From Candidatus Rubrivivax defluviihabitans (lineage in GTDB: Bacteria > Pseudomonadota > Gammaproteobacteria > Burkholderiales > Burkholderiaceae_C), in assembly GCA_016709385.1 (NCBI GenBank), contig JADJMW010000005.1:124001-188000 (forward strand): a DNA stretch of 64,000 nt. Reading direction: 5' to 3'. The notes under the pieces were generated by a model. It saw nothing but the letters and a program-made list of their open reading frames with translations. It made no database searches and was not told where the DNA came from. The position numbers were made by a program, and so were the translations under genes. Below are positions 32,836 through 41,917 of this stretch, in pieces. Numbering within the stretch: position 1 is the stretch's first letter; each line of letters starts with the position of its first letter.

Positions 32836-34179
32836 ATGACCAGAGCCACCCATGTCCTGCACCGCCAGTTCGCGCACGCGCTGCCCGTGGCCGTGGGCGG
32901 GCGCGGCGTCGAGATCTTCGACAGCGAAGGGCGCAGCTATCTCGACGCCTCGGGCGGCGCCGCCGTCTCCTGCCTGGGCCACGCCCACCCCGACGTGCTG
33001 GCGGCCATGCACGCGCAGATCGACCGCCTGGCCTACGCCCACACCAGCTTCTTCACCACCGAGGTGGCCGAGACGCTGGCCGACCACCTGGTGGCCAGTG
33101 CACCGGCGGGCATGAGTCACGCCTATTTCGTGAGCGGCGGCTCGGAAGCCATGGAAGCGGCGCTGAAGATGGCGCGCCAGTATTTCGTCGAGACGGGTCA
33201 GCCGCAACGTACGCGCTTCATCGCGCGGCGGCAGAGCTACCACGGCAATACGCTGGGCGCGCTGGCGGTGGGCGGCAACGAATGGCGGCGCAGGCAGTTT
33301 GCGCCGCTGCTCATAGCCGTCACCCACGTCTCGCCCTGCTACGAATACCGCGACCGCCGCGCCGACGAAAGCGCGGCGCAGTACGGCGCCCGGCTGGTGC
33401 AGGAACTCTCGGCTGCCATCGACGAGATCGGCGGCGAGAACGTCATCGCCTTCGTCGCCGAGACCGTGGTCGGCGCCACGTCCGGCGCCCTGGTGCCGGT
33501 GCCGGGCTACCTGCAGGGCGTGCGCGAGCTGTGCACGCGGCACGGCATCCTGCTCATCCTGGACGAGGTGATGTGCGGCATGGGCCGCACCGGCACGCTG
33601 CACGCCTGCGAGCAGGAAGGCGTGGTGCCCGACCTGCTGGCCATCGCCAAGGGCCTGGGCGGCGGCTACCAACCCATCGGCGCGGTGCTGGCGCAGCGCC
33701 GCATCGTCGAGGCTTTCCAGCGCGGCAGCGGCCTGTTCCAGCACGGCCACACCTATATCGGCCACGCCGTGGCCTGCGCCGCGGCGCTGGCGGTGCAGCA
33801 GGTGATGGTGCGCGACCGCCTGCTCGAAGCCGTGCAGCGCCAGGGCCATGGCCTGGCCGAACGTCTGCAAGCCGCCTTCGGCGAGCACCCGCACGTGGGT
33901 GATCTGCGCGGCCGCGGCCTCTTCCGCGGCATCGAACTGGTCGCCGACCGCGCCACGAAAGCGCCCTTCGACCCGGCACTGAAACTGCACGCCCACATCC
34001 GACGTGAAGCCATGGCCCGCGGCCTCATGGTCTACCCCATGGGCGGCACCATCGACGGCCGGGTGGGCGACCATGTGCTGCTGGCGCCGCCCTTCATCGT
34101 GAGCGATGCCGAACTGGACCGCATCGTCGAACGGCTGCAGGCGGCGCTGGCGGCGGCCTTGACCGCGATCAACGCCTGA
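32836..34179 (+). CDS. Class III pyridoxal-phosphate aminotransferase
   Basis: The 447-residue protein is a fold type I omega-aminotransferase: SGGSEAMEAALKMARQY, RQSYHGNTLGAL, LILDEVMCGMGRTG with the cofactor aspartate, and AIAKGLGGGYQP with the Schiff-base lysine. The start is the ATG at 32836; the frame is open far upstream antisense to dnaE but is not coding there. The substrate is uncertain; related enzymes act on diaminobutyrate, beta-alanine, putrescine or other amines. It lies 77 bases before a TRAP transporter, so it may process the compound taken up. Confident to class, not to substrate. Confidence 0.88.
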   Translation: MTRATHVLHRQFAHALPVAVGGRGVEIFDSEGRSYLDASGGAAVSCLGHAHPDVLAAMHAQIDRLAYAHTSFFTTEVAETLADHLVASAPAGMSHAYFVSGGSEAMEAALKMARQYFVETGQPQRTRFIARRQSYHGNTLGALAVGGNEWRRRQFAPLLIAVTHVSPCYEYRDRRADESAAQYGARLVQELSAAIDEIGGENVIAFVAETVVGATSGALVPVPGYLQGVRELCTRHGILLILDEVMCGMGRTGTLHACEQEGVVPDLLAIAKGLGGGYQPIGAVLAQRRIVEAFQRGSGLFQHGHTYIGHAVACAAALAVQQVMVRDRLLEAVQRQGHGLAERLQAAFGEHPHVGDLRGRGLFRGIELVADRATKAPFDPALKLHAHIRREAMARGLMVYPMGGTIDGRVGDHVLLAPPFIVSDAELDRIVERLQAALAAALTAINA

Positions 34180-34256
34180 GGAAGTCCCTCTGTCGCGTCG
34201 GGTCGCGACGGTGGGATGATCGGCTTTCCGTCCACTCTTCGAGCGAAGACCCGACC

Positions 34257-35240
34257 ATGAACGTTTTCAAAGCCTTCCCCTTCAAGCTCGCCGCCGTCGG
34301 TGCCGCCGTGGCCCTGGCCGCTCCCTGGACCGGCGCGCTGGCGCAGCAGAAGTTCATCACCATCGGCACCGGCGGCGTCACCGGCGTCTACTACGCCGCC
34401 GGCGGCGCCATCTGCCGCCTGATGAACAAGGACCGCGCCAGGCACGGCATCCGCTGCTCGGTGGAATCCACGGGTGGCTCGGTATTCAACATCAACACCA
34501 TCAAGGCCGGCGAGCTGGACTTCGGCGTCACGCAGAGCGACTGGCAGTACCACGCCGCCAATGGCAGCAGCGTCTTCGCCAAGGACGGCAAGCACGCCGA
34601 CCTGCGGGCGGTGTTCTCCGTGCACCCCGAGCCCTTCACCGTGCTGGCGCGCAAGGAAGCCAATGCCACCAAGTTCGAGGACCTGAAGGGCAAGCGCTTC
34701 AACGTCGGCAACCCCGGCTCGGGCACGCGCGCTTCGATGGAAGAGCTGCTCGGCGCCATGGGCTGGAAGCTGAGCGACTTCTCGCTGGCCTCGGAACTGA
34801 AGGCCGACGAGCACGGCGCGGCGCTGTGCGACAACAAGATCGACGGCTTCTTCTACGGCGTCGGCCACCCCAGCGCCAATATCCAGGACCCCATCACCAC
34901 CTGCGGCGCGCGCCTGGTGCCGCTCACCGGCCCGGCGGTGGACAAGCTGGTGGCCGGCGCGCCCTTCTACGCCAAGGTCAATATCCCCGGCGGCCTGTAT
35001 GCGGGGCACCCGAACCCCACGCCCACTTACGGCGTGCTGGCCACCTTCGTGACCTCGGCCAAGGTGCCCGACGCCACGGTGTACGAACTGGTGAAGGCGG
35101 TGTTCGAGAATTTCGAGGAATTCAAGAAGCTGCACCCGGCCTTCGGCGCGCTCGACCCCAAGGACATGGTCAAGAACGGCAATTCCGCGCCCATGCACCC
35201 GGGCGCGGCCAAGTACTACAAGGAAAAGGGCTGGATGTAA
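34257..35240 (+). CDS. TAXI family TRAP transporter solute-binding protein
   Basis: A 327-residue periplasmic protein: signal peptide (about 1-29, ending ALAQ), then FITIGTGGVTGVYYAAGGAICRLMN, which is the signature of the TAXI class of TRAP binding proteins (core GTGGVTGVYYAAGG). Later come VESTGGSVFNINTIKAGELDFGVTQSD and GNPGSGTRASMEELL. It captures a ligand, often glutamate or another dicarboxylate or amino acid, and hands it to the permease coded next. A strong hairpin separates it from the permease gene, as expected if the binding protein is made in excess. Confidence 0.9.
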   Translation: MNVFKAFPFKLAAVGAAVALAAPWTGALAQQKFITIGTGGVTGVYYAAGGAICRLMNKDRARHGIRCSVESTGGSVFNINTIKAGELDFGVTQSDWQYHAANGSSVFAKDGKHADLRAVFSVHPEPFTVLARKEANATKFEDLKGKRFNVGNPGSGTRASMEELLGAMGWKLSDFSLASELKADEHGAALCDNKIDGFFYGVGHPSANIQDPITTCGARLVPLTGPAVDKLVAGAPFYAKVNIPGGLYAGHPNPTPTYGVLATFVTSAKVPDATVYELVKAVFENFEEFKKLHPAFGALDPKDMVKNGNSAPMHPGAAKYYKEKGWM

Positions 35241-35257
35241 TCCCGTCCTGAACCCTG

Positions 35258-35284
35258 ATACAGGCCCCGCCCCGGGGCCTGTAT
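35258..35284 (+). terminator. Hairpin between TRAP binding protein and permease genes
   Basis: ATACAGGCCCC and GGGGCCTGTAT form a perfect 11-base stem with a five-base loop, 18 bases after the binding-protein stop, followed by TGTTTGC. The partial T-run suggests an attenuating terminator that lets some transcripts pass into the permease gene. Confidence 0.7.
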
Positions 35285-35324
35285 TGTTTGCAGCGCTGAA
35301 GAACGCTTCCAGGAGGGCCCGGCT

Positions 35325-37925
35325 ATGTTCGGCAAAACGAAGACCCCTGCCGCCGAGATCGACGTCAACGTGCTCGTCGCCGAACAGGACGCCGGCGGTC
35401 GCCAGCCCGGCCCGCTGGTGGCCCGGCTGCTGCTGTTCACGACGCTGGCCTGGAGCCTGTTCCAGTTGTGGATCGCCTCGCCGCTGCCCTTTGCGCTGGG
35501 CATCGGCGTCTTCAACGATACGCAGTCGCGCGCCATCCACCTGGCCTTCGCCATCTTCCTCGCCTTCCTGGCCTACCCGGCCTTCAAGCGCTCGCCGCGC
35601 TCGCATGTGCCGGTGCAGGACTGGGTCTTCGCGCTGGTGGGCGCCTTCTGCGCCTCGTATATCTTCTTCTTCTACCGTGAACTGTCCACGCGCCCGGGCC
35701 AGCCCACGACGATGGACCTCGCGGTGGCCGTGGCAGGCATCGTGATGCTGCTGGAGGCCACGCGACGCGCGCTCGGGCTGCCGATGGTCATCGTGGCGCT
35801 GGTCTTCCTCGGCTATACCTTCGGCGGGCCCTACATGCCCGACCTCATCGCGCACAAGGGCGCCTCGCTGTCGCGCGCCATGTCGCACCAGTGGCTCACC
35901 ACCGAAGGCGTCTTCGGCGTCGCCCTGGGCGTGTCCAGCGGCTTCATCTTCCTGTTCGTGCTCTTCGGCAGCCTGCTCGACCGCGCCGGCGCCGGCAACT
36001 ACTTCATCAAGAGCGCCTTCGCATTGCTCGGCCACATGCGCGGCGGCCCGGCCAAGGCGGCGGTCGTGTCGTCGGCGGCCACCGGCATCATCAGCGGCTC
36101 CTCCATCGCCAACGTGGTCACCACCGGCACCTTCACGATCCCGCTCATGAAGCGCGTCGGCTACCGGCCCGACCAGGCCGGCGCGGTGGAAGTGTCGAGT
36201 TCGGTGAACGGCCAGATCATGCCGCCGGTGATGGGCGCGGCGGCTTTCCTGATGGTCGAATATGTCGGCATCACCTATGTCGAGGTGATGAAGCACGCCG
36301 TGCTGCCGGCGATCATCAGCTATATCGCGCTCTTCTATATCGTCCACCTGGAGGCCCTGAAGGCCGGGCTGCAAGGCCTGCCGCGGCGCAGCCAGGCCAC
36401 CGCCGGGCAGCGGCTGCTGGCGCTGGCGATGAATGCCTCCGGCTTCGTGGTGCTGGCCGGCGCCGTGTACTACGGCATCGGCTGGGTCAAGACGCTGCTG
36501 CCCGACGCCGCGGTGTGGATCATCGGCGCCGGCCTGCTGGGCGCCTATGTCGCGTTGATGTGGGTGGCTTCGCGCCAGCCCGAGCTGACGCTGGACGACC
36601 CCAACGCGCCCGTGTTCGAATTGCCCGAGACCCAGCCCACGCTGCTGTCGGGCCTGCACTACCTGCTCAGCGTGGTGGTGCTGATCTGGTGCTTGATGGT
36701 GGAGCAGATGTCGCCGGCGCTGTCGGCCTTCTGGGCCACCTTGTTCATGATCTTCGTGATGGTCACGCAGCGGCCGCTGATGGCCTTGCTGCGCGGCCAC
36801 GACGGGCTCGGTGCGGCCGTCAAGGTGGGGCTCATGGACCTGGTGGCGGGGCTGGAGGCCGGCGCGCGCAACATGATCGGCATCGGTGTGGCCACCGCGG
36901 CAGCCGGCATCATCGTCGGCACGGTGTCGCTCACCGGTATCGGCCTGGTGATGACCGAGGTGGTGGAGCTGCTTTCCGGCGGCAACCTGATGCTGATGCT
37001 GGTGCTGGTGGCCTTCATCAGCCTGGTGCTGGGCATGGGCCTGCCGACCACCGCCAACTACATCGTCGTCTCCACGCTGATGGCGCCGGTGGTGGTGGAG
37101 CTCGGCGCGCAGAGCGGCCTGCTGGTGCCGCTGATCGCCGTGCACCTGTTCGTCTTCTATTTCGGGCTCATGGCCGATGTCACGCCGCCGGTGGGGCTGG
37201 CCTCGTTCGCGGCGGCGGCGATTGCGCGCACCGACCCTATCAAGACCGGCATCACGGCCTTCTACTACAGCATGCGCACGGCGATCCTGCCGTTCCTGTT
37301 CATCTTCAATACGCAGTTGCTGCTGATCGGCGTGGACACCCTCTGGCACCTCCTGCTGACGATCGTGAGCGCCGTGATCGCGATGCTGGTCTTCGCCGCC
37401 GCCACGCAGAACTATTTCCTGGTGCGCTCACGCTGGTACGAGTCGATCGCGCTGCTGCTGGTCACCTTCGCCCTGTTCCGGCCCGGCTTCTTCTGGGACG
37501 AGGTCTACCCGCCATTCGTCGAGGCGCCACCTGCGCAGTTGATGGAACTGGTGGAAAAGGCCCAGCCCGGCGAACGCAAACGCATCTGGATCGCCGGTAC
37601 CAACCTCGACGGCAAGGACATCCGCAAGGGCGTGCTGCTGCCGCTGGGTGACGCCGGACCGGCGCGCGAGCGCCTGCGCCGCATCGGCCTGACCGTGGTG
37701 CCGCTGGGCGGCGAGATGCAGATCGCGCAGGTGCAGTTCGGCTCGGCGGCCGAGAAGCTGGGCATCGAGCAAGGCTTCAATATCGTCGGCATCGAATTGC
37801 CCGCCGACCGCCCGGCCAAGGAGTGGGTGTTCATTCCCGCGCTGGTGCTGCTGGCCGGGGTGATGCTGCTGCAGCGCCGGCGGCTGCGCGATACGCCGCC
37901 TTCGACGGCACGCGCCAGCGTCTGA
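35325..37925 (+). CDS. TRAP transporter permease, fused small and large subunits
   Basis: An 866-residue membrane protein combining the four-helix (DctQ-like, about 35-150) and the twelve-helix (DctM-like, about 160-680) TRAP subunits, the form normally paired with TAXI binding proteins. Motifs include GSLLDRAGAGNYFIKSAFALLG, the SGSSIANVVTTGTFTIPLMK block and GLPTTANYIVVSTLMAPVVVE, of which SGSSIANVV and LPTTANYI are the conserved cores. A C-terminal DUF3394-like extension (about 690-850) follows. It drives uptake with a sodium or proton gradient. AGGAGGG precedes the ATG at a good spacing. Confidence 0.92.
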   Translation: MFGKTKTPAAEIDVNVLVAEQDAGGRQPGPLVARLLLFTTLAWSLFQLWIASPLPFALGIGVFNDTQSRAIHLAFAIFLAFLAYPAFKRSPRSHVPVQDWVFALVGAFCASYIFFFYRELSTRPGQPTTMDLAVAVAGIVMLLEATRRALGLPMVIVALVFLGYTFGGPYMPDLIAHKGASLSRAMSHQWLTTEGVFGVALGVSSGFIFLFVLFGSLLDRAGAGNYFIKSAFALLGHMRGGPAKAAVVSSAATGIISGSSIANVVTTGTFTIPLMKRVGYRPDQAGAVEVSSSVNGQIMPPVMGAAAFLMVEYVGITYVEVMKHAVLPAIISYIALFYIVHLEALKAGLQGLPRRSQATAGQRLLALAMNASGFVVLAGAVYYGIGWVKTLLPDAAVWIIGAGLLGAYVALMWVASRQPELTLDDPNAPVFELPETQPTLLSGLHYLLSVVVLIWCLMVEQMSPALSAFWATLFMIFVMVTQRPLMALLRGHDGLGAAVKVGLMDLVAGLEAGARNMIGIGVATAAAGIIVGTVSLTGIGLVMTEVVELLSGGNLMLMLVLVAFISLVLGMGLPTTANYIVVSTLMAPVVVELGAQSGLLVPLIAVHLFVFYFGLMADVTPPVGLASFAAAAIARTDPIKTGITAFYYSMRTAILPFLFIFNTQLLLIGVDTLWHLLLTIVSAVIAMLVFAAATQNYFLVRSRWYESIALLLVTFALFRPGFFWDEVYPPFVEAPPAQLMELVEKAQPGERKRIWIAGTNLDGKDIRKGVLLPLGDAGPARERLRRIGLTVVPLGGEMQIAQVQFGSAAEKLGIEQGFNIVGIELPADRPAKEWVFIPALVLLAGVMLLQRRRLRDTPPSTARASV

Positions 37926-37961
37926 CGGCAGCCCTCCTCGGCACCGGCGAGGGTTCAGCGG

Positions 37962-38915
37962 ATGGCCGTGCTGCTGCGCATCTTCGGTGCGCTGCTGCTC
38001 GTCACCGCGCTGGCACTGGCCTTGTCGCGCGCGCCCGACCGGCCCGTGGAGACGCTGGTGGCGCGTTGGGCGCTGCCGCCTTCGGACTTCATCGAGGTGC
38101 GCGGCCAGGTCGTGCACCTGCGCGACGAAGGCCCGCGCGACGACCCGCTGCCGCTGGTGCTGATCCATGGCACCTCGGCCAGCCTGCACACCTGGGAGGG
38201 TTGGGTGGCGGCGCTGAAAGGTCAGCGCCGCATCATCAGCTTCGACCTGCCGGGCTTCGGCCTCACCGGGCCCTTCACTGGCCAGTACTCACCCGGCGAC
38301 TACCGCGGCGACACCTACGCCCGCTTCGTGCTGGATCTGCTGGACGCGCTGCAGGTTCCGCGCGCCGTCGTCGGCGGCAATTCGCTCGGCGGCGAGGTCG
38401 CCTGGCGCCTGGCGGTGATGGCGCCCGAGCGCGTGGCGGCACTGGTGCTGGTCGACGCCGCCGGGCCAGTCTTCACGCCCGAATCGGTACCGCTGGGCTT
38501 CGCGGTTGCCAGACTGCCGGTCGTCAACCGCATCGCCGAGTGGGTGCTGCCGCGATCGGTGGTGGCGCAGAGCCTGACCTCGGTCTACGGCGACCCGGCC
38601 CGCGTGACGCCGGAACTCGTCGACCGCCATTTCGAGCTGACGCTGCGCGAGGGCAACCGGCGGGCGCTGGGTCAGCGCATGCAGCAGTGGGTGATGGGCG
38701 AAGGGGCCGAGCAGATCGCTCGCGTCAAGCAGCCCACACTCATCTTGTGGGGTGGGCGCGACCGGCTGATTCCGCCCGCCGTCGGGCAATGGCTTCAGCA
38801 GCAGATTGCCGGCAGCCGGCTCGTCGTCTTCGACGACCTGGGCCACGTGCCGCACGAGGAAGACCCGGCTCGCACGGTGGCGCCGGTGAAGGACTTCCTG
38901 CTGGCGTTGAAATAG
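37962..38915 (+). CDS. Alpha/beta hydrolase
   Basis: A 317-residue serine hydrolase with an N-terminal membrane-anchor-like helix (about 3-22). Oxyanion region HGTSASLHTWEGW, nucleophile elbow GGNSLGGEV (serine in GNSLG), acid in GGRDRLIPP and the histidine in DLGHVPHEEDP complete a catalytic triad. The pattern fits the broad hydrolase group that includes lactonases, esterases and ring-cleavage hydrolases; the substrate is not evident. It follows the TRAP permease by 36 bases on the same strand and may belong to the same operon. Confidence 0.85.
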   Translation: MAVLLRIFGALLLVTALALALSRAPDRPVETLVARWALPPSDFIEVRGQVVHLRDEGPRDDPLPLVLIHGTSASLHTWEGWVAALKGQRRIISFDLPGFGLTGPFTGQYSPGDYRGDTYARFVLDLLDALQVPRAVVGGNSLGGEVAWRLAVMAPERVAALVLVDAAGPVFTPESVPLGFAVARLPVVNRIAEWVLPRSVVAQSLTSVYGDPARVTPELVDRHFELTLREGNRRALGQRMQQWVMGEGAEQIARVKQPTLILWGGRDRLIPPAVGQWLQQQIAGSRLVVFDDLGHVPHEEDPARTVAPVKDFLLALK

Positions 38916-39067
38916 ACCCGCTTCAGCGCAGCACGAGGCATGGCAGGCAGTGCGTCGCAGAGCCGCAACCGTCCCGCGGCTTCACGGGCAGTGCTCCCGC
39001 CAACACGCCGACCGCCGGCGTCCACGACGCCTCGTTCGGAACTGACGTTCCATATGACATGCCCCGG

Positions 39068-39628
39068 TCAGTTGAGGTCGCTGTCCTTGTAGTACTTCGT
39101 GCCCTTGGCGGTCAGCTCCACGGCCAGGCTGTCGCCAGTGACCTGGTACAGCCAGACCCCGGGCGAGACCGCGACCGCGCCCTGGTACGACGCGCCCTTG
39201 TCGCCGGCCTTGGCCGACGCGGTGGCCTGGGCGCCGATCTCCCAGCCCGAATCGACGAACTTGTTCAGCGCCTGCTCGGTGTCGAAGACCCAGACGAGCT
39301 GGAACTTCTTGACCCCGAAGCCGAGCCCGGCCTGCAACTCGGCCATCTTCATGTAGGTCGTCGCCCGGGTCTTGTTGTTGACCGCGACGCCCTTGCCGGT
39401 GCCGCTGCCGGCCAGCAGGATCTTCATGCCGAAATTGCTGAACGCCGCGTAGCCGGCGGCCGACTCGACCGCCTTGCGCGCCGACGGCTGCACCTTGTAG
39501 ACCGCGGCCAGCGCTTCCTGCGCCGCCTTGCGCACATCGGCGCGCTCTTCGTCCTTGCTCGCTGCGAGCACGAAGCCGGGCGCGGTGGCCGCCGCCGTGA
39601 TCGACAACACCATGTTTCGACGCTTCAT
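39068..39628 (-). CDS. SYLF/YSC84 lipid-binding domain protein, secreted
   Basis: A 186-residue protein, from an ATG at 39628 with GGAGG eight bases upstream; a TTG two codons earlier is less likely. A signal peptide covers about 1-23. The mature part is a SYLF (YSC84) domain: AVYKVQPSARKAVESAAGYAAFSNFGMKILLAGSGTGKGV, recognisable by AAGYAAFSNFG and the GxGKGV turn, then MAELQAGLGFGVKKFQLVWVF. SYLF domains bind phosphoinositides in eukaryotes. The bacterial ones are secreted and of unknown role. It stands alone between the alpha/beta hydrolase and the selenium locus. Confidence 0.8.
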   Translation of the reverse strand: MKRRNMVLSITAAATAPGFVLAASKDEERADVRKAAQEALAAVYKVQPSARKAVESAAGYAAFSNFGMKILLAGSGTGKGVAVNNKTRATTYMKMAELQAGLGFGVKKFQLVWVFDTEQALNKFVDSGWEIGAQATASAKAGDKGASYQGAVAVSPGVWLYQVTGDSLAVELTAKGTKYYKDSDLN

Positions 39629-39788
39629 GATCAATCCTCCGGGTTCTTCGTCTCATTCCCCGAATGCAGATCTTATGGCGGCAGCGGCGGCGAAGCGTCA
39701 GCCAACTGCTGCAAGCTTGACGGCGAGCAATGGCCGTCGCGAGGGGCGCCGGCGAAGGACTGCCTGTCGAAGCTGAAGCGGAGGCGCC

Positions 39789-40856
39789 TCAGCGCACCAC
39801 CAGGCGCGGCGCTCCGACGGGCGCGTCAGCGATCTCGCCGATGACGGACGCGGCCTCGAAACCATGGCGGCGGAAGATGGCCAGCACCTCGCCCAGTGCC
39901 GCCGCGTCGCAGGAGACGAGCAGTCCGCCGCTGGTCTGCGGGTCGCCCAGCAAGGCCTGATCAACGGCGGCAAAGCCGTGGGGCAACGCCACCTGCGCAC
40001 CATAGCCGGCCCAGTTGCGGCCCGAGGCGCCGGTGACATGGCCCTTCGAAGCCAGTTCGCGCACGCCGGCCAACAGCGGCACCTTTGCCCATTCGACACG
40101 CACCTGGCAACCGGCTCCGCGGGCGATTTCCAGCGCATGGCCGGCCAGGCCGAAGCCGGTGACGTCGGTCAAGGCGTGCACGCCCGGCAGCGCTGCGAGG
40201 TCCGGGCCGGGGGTATTGAGCTTCGTCGTGCTGGCAATCATCTGCGCATAACCCGCGTCGCCGAGCTCGCCCTTCTTCAGCGCCGCCGACATCACGCCCA
40301 CGCCCAGCGGTTTGCCCAGCACGAGCAGGTCGCCCGGCTTGGCGTCGGCGTTGCGCTTGACGCGCTTGGGGTGCACCAGGCCCATGGCCACCAGGCCGTA
40401 GATGGCCTCCACCGAGTCGATGGTGTGGCCGCCGGCGATGGGAATGCCGGCTTCGCGGCACACCGACATGCCGCCGTCCAGGATGCGGCCGATGGTGGCC
40501 GTGGACAGCACGTTGATCGGCATGCCCACCAGCGCCAGCGCCATGATCGGCCGCCCGCCCATGGCGTAGACGTCGCTGATGGCATTGGTGGCGGCGATGC
40601 GGCCGAAGTCGAACGGGTCGTCGACGATGGGCATGAAGAAGTCGGTGGTGGCGATCAGCGCCTGCTCGTCGTTGAGCTGGTAGACGGCGGCGTCGTCGGC
40701 GGTCTCGATGCCGACCAGCAACTCCTTCGGCATCACCATGCCGGCCGTGCCCTTGAGAATCTGCGCCAACACACCGGGCGCGATCTTGCAGCCGCAACCG
40801 CCGCCGTGCGACAGCGCGGTCAGGCGCGGCTCAAGGGGTCTTTCGGGGGCGTTCAT
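39789..40856 (-). CDS. senC: Selenophosphate synthase, probable SenC of the selenoneine pathway
   Basis: A 355-residue SelD-family enzyme that makes selenophosphate from selenide and ATP. The N-terminal loop reads GGGCGCK with cysteines C21 and C23 and K24 equal to the essential pair of E. coli SelD; the reactive residue is cysteine, not selenocysteine. ATP-site motifs include TTDFFMPIVDDPFDFG and the GGHTIDSVE block, then LTDVTGFGLAGH and DPQTSGGLL. The start at 40856 has AGGAGA upstream; the gene overlaps the end of senB by 26 bases. By sequence it could be a general SelD. The neighbours senB, senA and egtD make SenC the better name; it may serve both roles. Confidence 0.85.
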   Translation of the reverse strand: MNAPERPLEPRLTALSHGGGCGCKIAPGVLAQILKGTAGMVMPKELLVGIETADDAAVYQLNDEQALIATTDFFMPIVDDPFDFGRIAATNAISDVYAMGGRPIMALALVGMPINVLSTATIGRILDGGMSVCREAGIPIAGGHTIDSVEAIYGLVAMGLVHPKRVKRNADAKPGDLLVLGKPLGVGVMSAALKKGELGDAGYAQMIASTTKLNTPGPDLAALPGVHALTDVTGFGLAGHALEIARGAGCQVRVEWAKVPLLAGVRELASKGHVTGASGRNWAGYGAQVALPHGFAAVDQALLGDPQTSGGLLVSCDAAALGEVLAIFRRHGFEAASVIGEIADAPVGAPRLVVR

Positions 40857-41844
40857 CGGGGATCTCCTGGGGGTGCGGCGGCAGCAGTTCGGCCGCCAGC
40901 GACAGCACGGTGCGGCGCTCGCGCGCCGGGTCGAACAGCGGCGCGCGCCGGTCGCATTGCTCTCGAAGGTGCGCAAGCATAGACGGATCGTCGCGCATGC
41001 GCTGCAGCAGGGTCACCAGACCGGTCGCGTCGCCCGGCTCGAAATAGCCGTCGTAGCCGTGGCCGAGCAGGCCGACATTGCCGTCGATGCGCGAGGCCAG
41101 CACCGGCGTGCCGCTGACCACGGCCTCGATCACCACATGCGCGCCGCCTTCCATGCGGCTGGGGTGCACCAGCACGTGCGCGGCGGCGATGCGCGAGCGC
41201 GTGGCACCGTGCGGCAAGGCGCCGAGCCAGCGGTAGCGGGGCTGCTGCGCGGCCAGCGCCCGGGCCTGCGCAGCCAGCGCCGGGTCCAGGCCGCCGCCGA
41301 TGTGGTCGAACAGGATGTCGGTGCAGTGGGCGAGCGCGCGTGCGGCGTCGAAGTAGATCTGCGGCTGCTTCTCGTCGCGCAAGTGGCCGACCATCAGCGC
41401 GCGCAGGTGGCGCGGGGTCTTGGGCCGGGCGCGGCGCGGCGTGGCCGACTGCAGGCAAACGGTGACGCGGTCGCGCAAGGCTGGCGGCAGGCGCGCCGGG
41501 CCAGCTTCGTTGAGCACCACCAGGCGCTGCGCCAGCGCCAGCGAGCGCTGCGCGTCGGCGTCGGTTTCGATGTCGCGGTACAGGTCGGTGCCGGTGAGCA
41601 CCAGCACCAGCGGGCGCTCCGGGAAGGCGGCATGCCAAGCCGCCACCGAGGCCGCCGAGCGGCGGGCGTGCAGCGCGATCATCAACGCCGCATCGGCCCC
41701 CGGCCGCTCCGCCCCCCAGGCGTCGGTGATGTGCACCCGATAATCGGCGGACAGGAAACGCGCCCAGCGCCAGGCCGTCTGCCAGTTGCCGTTGTTGGCC
41801 GAGGCCAGCGCCGGCGTCACGATGACGATTTCCTTGCGCTTCAT
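40831..41844 (-). CDS. senB: Glycosyltransferase, probable selenosugar synthase SenB
   Basis: A 337-residue GT-B enzyme of family 4 type: VTPALASANNGNWQTAWRWARFL at the N-terminus (core NNGNWQTAWRWA), LVLTGTDLYRDI, MVGHLRDEKQPQ, and the HPSRMEGGAHVVIEAV donor-site motif with glutamates. In the described selenoneine pathway SenB joins selenophosphate and a UDP-sugar to give a selenosugar. The 26-base overlap with the selD-like gene and the nearby EgtB-like gene support this over an LPS function. Without those neighbours I would only call it a glycosyltransferase. Confidence 0.85.
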   Translation of the reverse strand: MKRKEIVIVTPALASANNGNWQTAWRWARFLSADYRVHITDAWGAERPGADAALMIALHARRSAASVAAWHAAFPERPLVLVLTGTDLYRDIETDADAQRSLALAQRLVVLNEAGPARLPPALRDRVTVCLQSATPRRARPKTPRHLRALMVGHLRDEKQPQIYFDAARALAHCTDILFDHIGGGLDPALAAQARALAAQQPRYRWLGALPHGATRSRIAAAHVLVHPSRMEGGAHVVIEAVVSGTPVLASRIDGNVGLLGHGYDGYFEPGDATGLVTLLQRMRDDPSMLAHLREQCDRRAPLFDPARERRTVLSLAAELLPPHPQEIPDERPRKTP

Positions 41845-41917
41845 GGACCGCCGAGGCTAACGCGAACCGGCAGCGAATGAACAGCGATGGCGTGGCCAGC
41901 AGGTCGCAGGCTCACCC

